A stretch of 39,094 nucleotides of DNA from Bacillus sp. (in: firmicutes) (GTDB lineage Bacteria; Bacillota; Bacilli; Bacillales; Bacillaceae). The notes under the pieces were generated by a model that had not been told where the DNA came from, ran no database searches, and saw nothing but the letters and a program-made list of their open reading frames with translations. The DNA is taken from positions 1 through 39,094 of the forward strand of contig JAPSLL010000038.1 of assembly GCA_031180805.1 (NCBI GenBank), given 5' to 3'. Both the position numbers and the translations under genes were made by a program. This document shows, piece by piece, positions 18,513-27,166 of this stretch. How positions within the stretch are numbered: position 1 is the stretch's first letter; every line of letters starts with the position of its first letter.

Positions 18513-18549
18513 ATTACCCACGTACAACATGTATGTGGGTAATTTTTTT
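18513..18549 (+). terminator. Terminator of opuA operon
   Basis: A 13-bp stem with one G-U pair (18513-18525 with 18531-18543), 5-base loop, then seven T residues. Confidence 0.92.
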
Positions 18550-18608
18550 ATTTACAAAATATAAGAATTCAGCCAAGATAGATGTAGATAAAAAAGAGGT
18601 GGGAATAT

Positions 18609-19235
18609 ATGTTCGAATTACATAATGTTAAGTACAAGGATATTCTCGATATAGAGAAAATGACTATCCCTGAGCAAAAGATTACTAGTTTAGTAGGTCA
18701 AAGCGGAGCAGGAAAAACGACTTTATTAAGAATGCTTAATATGATGATTTCACCTGATGAAGGTGAAATATATTATCAACATAAAAATCTTAATGAAGAA
18801 GATGCCATATCACATCGAAGAAGAGTTGTTATGGCATCGCAGCAACCAACTATTTTTGAAGGAACCATTCGTGAGAATCTCAATATTGGATTAGTATTTT
18901 CTGAGAAGTCGCCAAAAGATGATCGAGAACTTAAAGAGTCGTTGCGTATTGTGTCATTAGCGAAAGAGCTTGATGAAGAAGCAGGGACTCTATCTGGTGG
19001 AGAGAAGCAGCGGCTTTCATTGGCGAGGGTATATTTAATGGAGCCTGAAGTATTTTTGTTAGATGAACCAACGTCAGCGTTAGATGAGGAGACAGAGCAT
19101 TTAGTTATGCAAAACTTTATTCAATCCGCAAAACAAAAAAATCAAACAGTTGTTCTAATCACTCACTCTCCACAGATTGCTAATACATATTGTGAGAATA
19201 AAATAATCTTAAAAAGGAGGGAGGGGATAGTATGA
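18609..19235 (+). CDS. FetA-like ABC transporter ATPase
   Basis: A compact 208-residue ABC ATPase paired with a UPF0014 permease, as in the FetAB (YbbLM) system that exports iron and protects against oxidative stress in E. coli. Walker A is GQSGAGKTT (30-38), signature LSGGEKQ (128-134) and Walker B LLDEPTSALD (150-159); the H-loop is in LITHSPQ. Start ATG 18609 follows AGAGGTGGGA. It overlaps the permease gene by 4 bases (ATGA). Export of iron is inferred from the family; other substrates have not been excluded. Confidence 0.85.
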   Translation: MFELHNVKYKDILDIEKMTIPEQKITSLVGQSGAGKTTLLRMLNMMISPDEGEIYYQHKNLNEEDAISHRRRVVMASQQPTIFEGTIRENLNIGLVFSEKSPKDDRELKESLRIVSLAKELDEEAGTLSGGEKQRLSLARVYLMEPEVFLLDEPTSALDEETEHLVMQNFIQSAKQKNQTVVLITHSPQIANTYCENKIILKRREGIV

Positions 19236-20014
19236 CAAATGTAATTAAGGATATTGAGTTTTGGAGGTTAGCTGTAGGTTATGTATTTATGCTTCTCTTA
19301 ATTATATTTGTTAAATGGCGCGGATTGAAACGGGAAATTCAAATCATGGTATCGACAGCGAGAATGACATTACAATTGATTTTAGTAGGGTATATATTAA
19401 CTTATATTTTTGAGAATCCAAATCCGTTTCTTATTCTACTCATCGTTTTATTAATGCTAGCTTTTGCTATATATAATACGTTTAAGCAAGTAGGGAGACC
19501 ATTGAATAAAAAAATGAAGCAAATCATTGCGATTTCCATTATATCTGGATCGATTATCACACTTGCGTACTTTAATTTTGTTGTTATACATTTTGAACCA
19601 TGGTATCAACCACAATACTTAATTCCAATCGCTGGAATGATTATTGGAAATTCAATGACTGGTATAACACTCGGTGTTAAACATTTAATAGATGGGGTTC
19701 ATAGAGAAAAACAATTGATTGAAGGTGCGATGATGCTAGGGGCAAAACCAGAAGTAGCAACGAAATCAATCGTTAATTCGGCTTTTGAATCAGCAATTTT
19801 GCCGACGATAAATAATATGATTGGTATGGGGATCGTCTTTCTACCAGGAATGATGACAGGGCAAATATTAGCCGGAATCAGTCCACTAATAGCAGTAGAG
19901 TATCAAGTTGCTGTTTTATTAGGCATTTCAGGTAGCGTTGCATTAACAATGGTTATTTTTACCCAATTTGGGTATCGAACATTTTTCAATCAACGTAATC
20001 AATTTATAGGGTAG
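19232..20014 (+). CDS. FetB-like ABC exporter permease (UPF0014)
   Basis: A 260-residue membrane protein with about six or seven helices and the UPF0014 core: STARMTLQLILVGYIL, then PIAGMIIGNSMTGITLG, and EGAMMLGAKPEVATKSIVNSA, which is likely the coupling loop to the ATPase. A PGMMTGQILAGISPLIAVEYQ segment near the C-terminus is also characteristic. It overlaps the ATPase gene by four bases, so the two form one exporter. GGAGGGAGGGG precedes its ATG. Confidence 0.87.
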   Translation: MTNVIKDIEFWRLAVGYVFMLLLIIFVKWRGLKREIQIMVSTARMTLQLILVGYILTYIFENPNPFLILLIVLLMLAFAIYNTFKQVGRPLNKKMKQIIAISIISGSIITLAYFNFVVIHFEPWYQPQYLIPIAGMIIGNSMTGITLGVKHLIDGVHREKQLIEGAMMLGAKPEVATKSIVNSAFESAILPTINNMIGMGIVFLPGMMTGQILAGISPLIAVEYQVAVLLGISGSVALTMVIFTQFGYRTFFNQRNQFIG

Positions 20015-20384
<370 letters not shown>

Positions 20385-20385
20385 T

Positions 20386-20413
20386 ATAAAAAATAGACCA
20401 TAATTAATGGTCT
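20386..20413 (-). terminator. Terminator overlapping xerS stop codon
   Basis: AGACCAT pairs with ATGGTCT around a 5-base loop that includes part of the recombinase stop codon; on the minus strand it is followed by TATTTTTTAT. Transcription would end 3-4 bases short of the dif site. Confidence 0.75.
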
Positions 20414-21483
20414 TTCGGCATGTCCATTTTATCAACGGCACTTCGCAAATCATCGTTTTTAATATGTGTATAGATCATCGTTGTCTGGATTGATGAATGA
20501 CCTAGCTGGCGTCTCAGCTTTGGGACATCATTTATCTCTGCGTGATATCTCGTTGCAAATGAATGTCGTAATTTATGAACGGATAATGCAGGTTTTCCAA
20601 AGGCATTTGCATATTTTTCAATCATTTTTTCGATTGATCGTGCAGTTAATCGTCTTGATTTTCCTTTAGGACCCATTGGAGCTGCGACAAATAATGCTTT
20701 ATTTGTTTTTTCAACATGATAACGTTTTTCTCTAATCATTAAATATTGCTGTAGGTCATCCATAGCAATTTTACTAAAGAAAACATATTGCTCTTTATTA
20801 CCTTTACGAATGACACGTGCAGAGTATTTGTTAAAATCAATATCATCAAGATCAAGGTTTACAACTTCAGATAAGCGAAGTCCTGAGCCTAATATTAATG
20901 AGATTATAGCTGTATCGCGTTCTTGATTAAATGTATAAAAGTTTACTAGTTTTTTATTGTCTTTTACGATTTCACGATAATCATGGGCAACAAACTGGCG
21001 GAAATTCTCATATTCATCTCCTAATAATATTTTACCTTCCATTTTATTAGCCAGTGTTTCCATGCTTTGTTTAAGCTCATTAAATTCTATTTTAGCCATC
21101 ACATTTCGCTGGATATAAGGTTTCAAATCTCTTGTTTCGGCAATGTTTTGCAAATAATTAAAAAGCGATTTTAAGGCCGAAAGCTTCCGATTTACGGTAA
21201 CTTCTTTGTTATGATATCCATATTGAAGCGCATTTAAGAAGCCTTCAACTTGCTGTACTGTTAATGTTTCTAATAGCTGTAAAGGTATGTCCTTTAGATT
21301 ACCGGTAAATAGATGCTCAGTTATAATCCATTGAAAAAAGATTTTGTAATCATGACAATAGTTTAATAATGATGCTGCTGAAAGCTTTCTTCGTTTATGG
21401 TCGATATATTCTGCAACATACCACGGTAAATCCTTAAGTAATAAATTTAATTTTTTATGATGTAATTGTGATTGTTCATTCAT
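20404..21483 (-). CDS. xerS: XerS-type tyrosine recombinase
   Basis: A 359-residue tyrosine site-specific recombinase. It resembles the single-recombinase XerS of streptococci more than RipX or CodV in length and in the N-terminal LPWYVAEYIDHKRRKLS pattern and the long central linker (about 130-185). All six catalytic residues are present: Arg203, Lys227, His303, Arg306, His329 and the nucleophile Tyr338 (LGHSSIQTTMIYTH). ATG at 21483 is preceded by GAGGTGCATTTTT. It is transcribed toward dif and ends just before it. In streptococci xerS is linked to its own difSL site, so the linkage suggests that dif is its substrate; it is not flanked by phage genes. Confidence 0.85.
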   Translation of the reverse strand: MNEQSQLHHKKLNLLLKDLPWYVAEYIDHKRRKLSAASLLNYCHDYKIFFQWIITEHLFTGNLKDIPLQLLETLTVQQVEGFLNALQYGYHNKEVTVNRKLSALKSLFNYLQNIAETRDLKPYIQRNVMAKIEFNELKQSMETLANKMEGKILLGDEYENFRQFVAHDYREIVKDNKKLVNFYTFNQERDTAIISLILGSGLRLSEVVNLDLDDIDFNKYSARVIRKGNKEQYVFFSKIAMDDLQQYLMIREKRYHVEKTNKALFVAAPMGPKGKSRRLTARSIEKMIEKYANAFGKPALSVHKLRHSFATRYHAEINDVPKLRRQLGHSSIQTTMIYTHIKNDDLRSAVDKMDMPKDH

Positions 21484-22030
21484 AAAAATGCACCTCGAAA
21501 TGTATTTAATCTTATGATTATTTTAATTGTTGCAGTTTATTACGTCAAATTTATATTTTACGTAATAATTTGAATGGAGAGATTTTAGAAGATTCACTAT
21601 AGCTTATTGCTATTAACTATTTAAATTCATAATCTCTAGCATTGTTTTCTATCCCATCAAATCCTACCTTACCTCCTACCTTTCCAATTAATTGATTTTA
21701 TTAAAATGGTTTTTCATTTCTTATTTCACTAAAGTTAGTAGTTTTCTTTATTATTCATAATCAGTCTAATTCTCTTCTTCAATAGAAATGACATTCCAAT
21801 CTCTATTTTTATACATTTGTTTTTTACACGTTTTCTTTTAAAAGAAACTTTGGTAGCTTATGCAATTTCTTTTATTAGATCTCCTCCTTTTATTGTGATG
21901 AGCAGTTTTGTTTAATCAGCTGTTGTTCAATTACAGATAATTGCATAATTTTTAATTAATGGAAAATAATAGTTAGCATTAAACGGTTCATTCCGTTTAA
22001 CTACTATATATAACTTTTAGGAGACTTTTG
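21484..22030. other. Divergent spacer between xerS and the ger operon
   Basis: About 550 bases of AT-rich DNA. A perfect inverted repeat TTAAACGG-TTCATT-CCGTTTAA (21979-22000) lies 30 bases before the first ger start. ACTACTA (22000-22006) could be part of a forespore -10 region but the -35 match is poor. On the minus strand, AAAGGAGGAGATCT near 21878-21892 looks like a ribosome binding site, but only very short frames follow. Confidence 0.5.
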
Positions 22031-23137
22031 ATGCCTAAGGAAAGAATAAGCTCACTCCAGTTATTTTTTGTCATAGTTTGCTTTCAAATTGGAAATACCT
22101 TTATGTACAATATTGGTTCTGGTGCAAAGCAAGATGCATGGATAGTCTTCCTCCTCTCTATGCTAGGTGGATTATTTTTAATGTACGTATATATAAAATT
22201 ATGTGGATACTATCCTGGTGATTCATTAATAGAGTTGATTCCAAAAATCATTGGCAAATTTTTGTCATATCCGATTATTTTAGCTTATATTATCTATTTC
22301 ACTTATCTTGCTGCAAAGGCATGTCGCGATTTTGGAGAACTAATATCTGCGACGATTTTAGATGAGACACCAATGGAGGTTGTCATTGGCAGCTTTATGA
22401 TATTAATGATTTATTGTTTACGTGGAGGTGTTGAAGTTTTTGGCCGTATGGGAGAGGTAGTGTTCCCTGTTTACATTATTGCGATAACGGTTGTATGGAT
22501 TTTATTATCAACTGTCGATCAATTTACGATTGAAAATCTCACCCCGGTATTAGGTAATGGGATTAAGCCTGTATTAAATGAAGTATTTCCAACCGTTTTA
22601 ACCTTTCCGTTTGGTGAATCAATTATTATTACGATGTTTTTCCCTTTTCTAGTAAAGGGTACAAATCTGAAAAAAGTAGGATTTGCCGCTATTATGATGA
22701 CTACCTTTTTATTAATTATGAATATTATCATGGTGATAAGTGTTTTAGGACCAGAAATATATCGGGATCAATTTTTCCCACTCCTATCTGCTACAAGAAT
22801 GATCTCGATTGCTGATTTTTTAGAACGATTTGATGCCTTGATTATATTAATGATGGTTGCTGGTGTTTTTTTTAAAGTAGGTGGCTGGACATATGGAGCT
22901 GCAGCAGGAATTGCACAAGTACTTAAGCTGAAGCATAATCGTTCAGTACTATTAGGTCTAGGCTCGGTTATAGCACCTTTGTCCCTAATTATTTCTTCAA
23001 ATCAGATTGAATATAATAATATCGGTTTAGAGATTGTCCCTGTCTATTTTCATATTCCGCTCCAAATCATTATCCCACTTCTTTTATTAATAATAGCCAG
23101 GATTCGTAACAAAATGAATAAAAAGAAGTCAAAATGA
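22031..23137 (+). CDS. Spore germinant receptor subunit B (GerAB/GerKB type)
   Basis: A 368-residue membrane permease-like protein of the spore germination permease family (APC superfamily), the subunit thought to bind germinant in the inner spore membrane. About ten hydrophobic helices are visible. Family features are the N-terminal ISSLQLFFVIVCFQIGNTFMY, GDSLIELIPKIIGK in the first loop, FTYLAAKACRDFGELI, and FPFGESIIITMFFPF. The chosen ATG at 22031 has AGGAG 7 bases upstream; a TTG one codon earlier is less well spaced. The order B-A-C differs from the common A-B-C. The germinant cannot be told from sequence. Confidence 0.93.
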   Translation: MPKERISSLQLFFVIVCFQIGNTFMYNIGSGAKQDAWIVFLLSMLGGLFLMYVYIKLCGYYPGDSLIELIPKIIGKFLSYPIILAYIIYFTYLAAKACRDFGELISATILDETPMEVVIGSFMILMIYCLRGGVEVFGRMGEVVFPVYIIAITVVWILLSTVDQFTIENLTPVLGNGIKPVLNEVFPTVLTFPFGESIIITMFFPFLVKGTNLKKVGFAAIMMTTFLLIMNIIMVISVLGPEIYRDQFFPLLSATRMISIADFLERFDALIILMMVAGVFFKVGGWTYGAAAGIAQVLKLKHNRSVLLGLGSVIAPLSLIISSNQIEYNNIGLEIVPVYFHIPLQIIIPLLLLIIARIRNKMNKKKSK

Positions 23138-23173
23138 ACGTATTTTACAGGAGCTAATTGAGGAGGACTTCTA

Positions 23174-24718
23174 TTGCATCTATTTAAAAGAAAGAAAACA
23201 TTAATTAAAAGACCTCTTTATCAAGAAAAACATATTCATGAGCATAGTGATATGGGGGATATTTCAACTATTCTTGAAGATACTCTTGAACAAATTAAAC
23301 AATTATTCAATGGCGCAGAAGATTTTTCTTTTCGTGAGTTTAAAATTCATAATACTATCTCTGCTGCAATTATTTATTTAAATGAATTAGTGGATATGAA
23401 AAGGATGGAACATCATGTCATTAATCCCTTGTTAAATCAAAAAGATGGACTTCATCAAGAGAAGATTCCAACATTGGATGATATTTTGGCAGACATCAGT
23501 GCAGCACAAATCGAAAAAGATACCTCTTATCAAAAAGTAGTTGATTATATCCTGTCTGGTGGTACGGTTCTATTAATTAATGGGTATAATCAAGCATTGC
23601 TGATTGGTGAGCATAAATTTACCCAGCGATCTATAGATGAACCTTTATCAGAGGCGGTTGTTTTAGGTCCGAGAGAAGGATTTAATGAAAATATTCGCAC
23701 TAATATTAGCATGATTCGCAGGAGATTAAAAACGACTAAACTTAAGTTTGAAACGTTGAAGATTGGAAAATTATCTAAAACTGACGTAGCGGTTGTTTAT
23801 CTAGAAAATATTGCGCAAAAAACAATCGTTGATGAAGTAAGGCAACGATTAAAAAGAATTGAACTCGATGCTATTGAGGATAGTGGGTATATATTAGAAT
23901 TTATTGAAGACGCTCCTTATACGGTGTTTCCTCAAGCCTTACAAACGGAACGGCCTGATCGAGTTGTCGGGAACATCCTTGAAGGGAGAGTAGCGATTCT
24001 CGTTGATAATAGTCCCTTTGCATTAATTGTTCCTGTCACCTTTTTTCAAATGATGAATTCTCCTGAAGACTATTATGGAAGATTTGTGATGACATCCTTT
24101 ATTAGAGGTATTCGTTATTTGTTTTTATTAATTGCGTTACTATTTCCTGCAATTTATATTGCTGTGACAACCTTTCACCAGGAATTATTACCAACAAATC
24201 TTTTATTTAGTGTTGCAGCATCAAGGGAGAAAGTCCCCTTCCCTGCCGTTGTTGAAGCATTATTGATGGAAATAACCTTTGAAGCTTTACGAGAAGCGGG
24301 GTTAAGGCTGCCAAGGCCAATCGGTTCAACAGTAAGTATTGTCGGTGCATTAGTAATCGGACAAGCAGCTGTTGAGGCCGGAATTGTTTCAGCTCCATTA
24401 GTTATTGTTGTTTCGACAACAGGAATTGCTTCGTTTATGTTCCCTAACTACGCTTTTACAGGTGCAATTCGGCTTCTTCGCTTCCTGATGATTTTTTTAG
24501 CAGCTATATTAGGATTTTATGGCATTTTGCTAGGAGTCTTCTTTATATTAGTACATCTTGTAAAGTTGCGTTCGTTTGGTGTCCCTTATTTAGCACCGAT
24601 TGCACCTTTTAATTTAAACAATATTAAAGATATCTTTATTCGAGTTCCATGGTGGAAAATGAACGAACGTCCAGAACAAACAGGAAAACGAAATTTGAAG
24701 CGGTTTGGAGAAAAATAG
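23174..24718 (+). CDS. Spore germinant receptor subunit A (GerAA type)
   Basis: A 514-residue GerA-family subunit that forms the ion-conducting oligomer of the receptor. A hydrophilic N-terminal domain (about 1-290) includes GPREGFNENIRTNISMIRRR, the family hallmark, and is followed by SPEDYYGRF and four to six transmembrane helices with PFPAVVEALLMEITFEALREAG and LPRPIGSTVSIVGALVIGQAAV. The start is TTG at 23174, after GAGGAGGAC. It follows subunit B by 36 bases and precedes subunit C by 24. Length is typical. Confidence 0.95.
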   Translation: MHLFKRKKTLIKRPLYQEKHIHEHSDMGDISTILEDTLEQIKQLFNGAEDFSFREFKIHNTISAAIIYLNELVDMKRMEHHVINPLLNQKDGLHQEKIPTLDDILADISAAQIEKDTSYQKVVDYILSGGTVLLINGYNQALLIGEHKFTQRSIDEPLSEAVVLGPREGFNENIRTNISMIRRRLKTTKLKFETLKIGKLSKTDVAVVYLENIAQKTIVDEVRQRLKRIELDAIEDSGYILEFIEDAPYTVFPQALQTERPDRVVGNILEGRVAILVDNSPFALIVPVTFFQMMNSPEDYYGRFVMTSFIRGIRYLFLLIALLFPAIYIAVTTFHQELLPTNLLFSVAASREKVPFPAVVEALLMEITFEALREAGLRLPRPIGSTVSIVGALVIGQAAVEAGIVSAPLVIVVSTTGIASFMFPNYAFTGAIRLLRFLMIFLAAILGFYGILLGVFFILVHLVKLRSFGVPYLAPIAPFNLNNIKDIFIRVPWWKMNERPEQTGKRNLKRFGEK

Positions 24719-24742
24719 ATATATTTGTTGGGGTAGGTTAGG

Positions 24743-25882
24743 ATGGTGCTTATGAGGACAATAAAAGTCTTACTTTTATTTATTATAACGATATTTCTTG
24801 GTGGTTGTTGGGATCGTGTTGAAGTGAATGATATTGCGATTGTGACAGCAATTGCGATTGATCTTGCTGAGGATGAAAGACTTCGCTTATCTCTTCAAGT
24901 CGCAATTCCTTCAAAATTAGGACCAACTCAAAGTGGTGGGGAAAGTGGAAGTAGTACATTTATTATTTCTGAGACAGGTGCAACTGTTTCAGAGGCTTAT
25001 AATAACCTACAAGAAAAAATCGGGAGACAAGTATTTTTTTCACAAAGCCGAGTGCTATTAATTGGTGAGGATTTAGCTCGAAAAGGAGTTAAAAATATTA
25101 TTGACTTTCACACTAGGTATCATGAACCACGTATTAATAGCTTTATTATGATGACAAAGGGAGATGCCTTGAAAGTCTTAAAAGCAAGACCTGTATTAGA
25201 AAGTATAGCGTCTGAAGAATCGAAGGAATTAGCCAAATTAGGAAAAGGAATTACGATATATGTAAGGGATTTCCTAGATATGCTACTGACAGAGGGACAA
25301 GAACCGATAGCACCTCATTATTCACTTGCACCATTAGGAGATAATGATGAGGATAAAGGACAAAAAATAGCTGGATCTGCTGTGTTTAAAGGTGAAAAGC
25401 TTGTCGGATGGTTAGATAGCTTTGAAACAAGAGCGATTTTATGGATTCGAAATACATTGCGTAAAGGGATTATTACACATCCTATCTCTAATAAGGATGG
25501 AAATATTAGCGGTGAAATTATAAGAGCGGAATCTAAAATTGTCCCTAGAAAAGAACATGGAGAATTAAAGATTGACGTAAATATTATTACAGAATTAAGA
25601 GTAATAGAAAATGATTCGCAATTAAATTTAAATGATCCAAAGGTAATTGAGGACCTGCAAAAACGAATGGAAACAGAGCTTGAAAATAGAGTCCGTCAAG
25701 TAGTTGATAAGGTTCAGAAGGATTTTCGCTCAGATATATTTGGATTTGGACAAACTGTATACAAAAAATATCCAAATGATTGGAATTCTATCTACAAAAA
25801 AAATTGGGACGAGATGTTTGCACAATTAGATGTTTCGATTAATGCCGAGGTTTATTTAAGAAGAGTCGGATTAAGAAAATAA
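24743..25882 (+). CDS. Spore germinant receptor subunit C lipoprotein (GerAC type)
   Basis: A 379-residue Ger(x)C lipoprotein anchored on the outer face of the inner spore membrane. The signal peptide ends in lipobox LGGC (Cys22), followed by WDRVEVNDIAIVTAIAID, the diagnostic N-terminus. The three-domain pattern is supported by SQSRVLLIGEDLARKG, DFLDMLL, then KIAGSAVFKGEKLVGWLD and a C-terminal helical FGFGQTVYKKYPNDWNSI. The start may instead be the ATG at 24752, which has AGGA 8 bases before it; the lipobox is the same in both cases. Confidence 0.94.
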   Translation: MVLMRTIKVLLLFIITIFLGGCWDRVEVNDIAIVTAIAIDLAEDERLRLSLQVAIPSKLGPTQSGGESGSSTFIISETGATVSEAYNNLQEKIGRQVFFSQSRVLLIGEDLARKGVKNIIDFHTRYHEPRINSFIMMTKGDALKVLKARPVLESIASEESKELAKLGKGITIYVRDFLDMLLTEGQEPIAPHYSLAPLGDNDEDKGQKIAGSAVFKGEKLVGWLDSFETRAILWIRNTLRKGIITHPISNKDGNISGEIIRAESKIVPRKEHGELKIDVNIITELRVIENDSQLNLNDPKVIEDLQKRMETELENRVRQVVDKVQKDFRSDIFGFGQTVYKKYPNDWNSIYKKNWDEMFAQLDVSINAEVYLRRVGLRK

Positions 25883-25906
25883 AAATTTATTGCTGTGAGG
25901 TTAAAA

Positions 25907-26071
25907 ATGCTTAAATACATTATCATATTTCTTACTTTTGCTATCATCTTTGCTTGGGAAGTACCAAGACTTGTAAGGAACAAGGAGAAAAAAGAATTAG
26001 TCATTTTTTCATTTCTCACCTTAATTGGATTTGGGTTAAGTATTTTAGCCGTATTCCGTGGGTTTATGTAA
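25907..26071 (+). CDS. Small two-helix membrane protein, D subunit of germinant receptor
   Basis: A 54-residue protein with two hydrophobic helices (about 3-16 and 31-49) joined by a short basic loop (RLVRNKEKKE). It lies 24 bases after the C subunit and before the operon terminator, with a GTGAGGT ribosome binding site. Some Bacillus germinant-receptor operons carry a small two-helix D gene that modulates germination rate; its position and topology fit that, though sequence similarity is not recognised by eye. Its real functional link remains inferred. Confidence 0.65.
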   Translation: MLKYIIIFLTFAIIFAWEVPRLVRNKEKKELVIFSFLTLIGFGLSILAVFRGFM

Positions 26072-26089
26072 TTGATTCTATAATCAAAT

Positions 26090-26128
26090 GGCTGTCTCGA
26101 AAAAGCGATTGAGTTTAGACAGCCTTTA
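26090..26128 (+). terminator. Terminator of the germinant receptor operon
   Basis: GGCTGTCT pairs with AGACAGCC (8 bp, 19-base loop), followed by TTTA. It begins 18 bases after the D-gene stop. Confidence 0.75.
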
Positions 26129-26136
26129 TCATTCAA

Positions 26137-26577
26137 TTATAAATGTGAATTGAAAAACGCTTTAACAATCTCTACCTCATCAGAGCTTAATGGTTTTTTT
26201 CCATATCTAGCTTTAGTATAACTATTCATTAAGGTATTTAACTAAGGTCCCTTGCTTTCGACAAGCATAATGATATCGTTTAATGTTTCAGTTGATGTGT
26301 TGGATGTTTTAAATTGATAACCTGAAAGGATTTGGTTTTTAACAAGTTGCTTATATACATATCTTACCCTCTTACACTCTGATAGTTCCTCCCATTTTGG
26401 TTACTGATAAAATCGCTCACGAAACAATCCTTTTACTTTCTCTTTTGCTTTTGTCTGAAGCTTATTTAAATTAAGTAAACTATCTTTTCATCAATATACT
26501 CGTGCATTTCCTTTTGAATTTGAAAAAAAACCAATAAGTCTTTGTTTGAATTTGAAGAAAATAAGCGTTTAACATAG
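26137..26577 (-). pseudogene. Decayed gene resembling a DUF4129-type C-terminal domain
   Basis: On the minus strand a protein-like sequence can be read but is broken. It begins near 26577 (CYVKRLFSSNSNKD) and shifts frame near 26466. It then continues NKLQTKAKEKVKGLFRERFYQ to a stop at 26401, PKWEELSECKRVRYVYKQLV through LNDIIMLVESKGP to a stop at 26242, and ends with NSYTKARYGKKPLSSDEVEI. The second and third parts share one frame with two internal stops (TAA and TAG). The pattern (RVRYVYKQLV, then STETLND, then ARYGKK) resembles the C-terminal DUF4129 domain of transglutaminase-like membrane proteins. No start codon or upstream part remains; it ends at the tRNA terminator. Confidence 0.6.
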
Positions 26578-26616
26578 CAAAAAACTACGATTCAAAAATA
26601 TGTCTCGTAGTTTTTG
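26578..26616 (-). terminator. Terminator of the SRP RNA/tRNA-Ala unit
   Basis: AAAAACTACGA pairs with TCGTAGTTTTT (11 bp, 14-base loop); on the minus strand it ends in a run of T. It starts 12 bases downstream of the tRNA. Confidence 0.8.
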
Positions 26617-26628
26617 TATAAGTATGTA

Positions 26629-26701
26629 TGGAGCCTAGCGGGATCGAACCGCTGACCTCCTGCGTGCAAAGCAGGCGCTCTCCCAGCTGAGCTAAGGCCC
26701 C
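26629..26701 (-). tRNA. tRNA-Ala(UGC)
   Basis: A complete 73-base tRNA. The acceptor stem pairs GGGGCCT with AGGCTCC, with discriminator A at 26629. The anticodon stem-loop reads CCTGC-TTTGCAC-GCAGG, giving anticodon UGC, and the T loop GGTTCGATC is normal. CCA is not encoded, so it must be added by nucleotidyltransferase. It lies about 11 bases downstream of the SRP RNA on the same strand and shares its terminator. Confidence 0.97.
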
Positions 26702-26712
26702 ACAATATTTAA

Positions 26713-26982
26713 ACCGTGCACCTTACATTGATATGGATAGATAAGTGTTACTTTAGGAGCCGGCTCGATCAGGGCTACCCTGCGGCACACAGAATGTTCT
26801 ACTTATGGCTGCTCCCTTCCAGGCCTGACCAGTTTCATAGACTACTGTTGCGCGGACCCCAATTGTCATCACTGCTTTTCTAAAGGCAATCCTTCCCTAA
26901 ACCATACCGCTGAAAAGGAATTCAACCCCGCTAAGGCGGATTGCGGGTAAAAGGGCACCGCCAGCTCCCCATCTAGCACGGT
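26713..26982 (-). ncRNA. scr: Signal recognition particle RNA (Bacillus large type, scRNA)
   Basis: A 270-base SRP RNA with an Alu domain, like the 271-base B. subtilis scRNA. The conserved helix-8 hairpin that binds Ffh (GGTCAGGCCTGGAAGGGAGC, then AGCC) is at about 26808-26835 on the minus strand. The 5' end (ACCGTGCTAGATGGGGAG) and 3' end (AAGGTGCACGGT) pair to form the terminal helix, which sets the boundaries. It works with Ffh and FtsY in co-translational membrane targeting. A promoter candidate lies at 27001-27028 and a tRNA-Ala gene directly follows. Confidence 0.95.
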
Positions 26983-27000
26983 ATGTATGATTATGAGTAA

Positions 27001-27028
27001 ATTATGTTAGTACCCCATTAATGGTAAA
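27001..27028 (-). promoter_or_regulatory. Candidate promoter of SRP RNA
   Basis: On the minus strand TTTACC and CATAAT are separated by 16 bases, placing a start near 26994, about 12 bases ahead of the mature RNA end. The match is moderate. Confidence 0.4.
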
Positions 27029-27166
27029 TGTAAGTTTTGAATTCTTACTATCAGCTTCTTACAGTAATACTATATCATGAAAGTTTATTCGGATGGTATG
27101 GTAATTTGTGTAAAAAAGTATTGCTTGCTAAAAACAATATTCCATTATGAGAATTTTAGTTAACTA

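Noticed and set aside
20404-21483. Tyrosine recombinase as a prophage or transposon integrase
   Set aside because: No phage, transposase or repeat ends nearby, the sequence is of XerS type, and dif is adjacent.
21770-21900. Minus-strand ribosome binding site followed by short frames
   Set aside because: AAAGGAGGAG is followed only by frames of fewer than 20 codons in poor spacing; no protein can be supported.
26137-26577. Stops in the minus-strand frame as programmed recoding
   Set aside because: Two different stop codons and a frameshift, with no start and no slippery site with structure, fit decay better than recoding.
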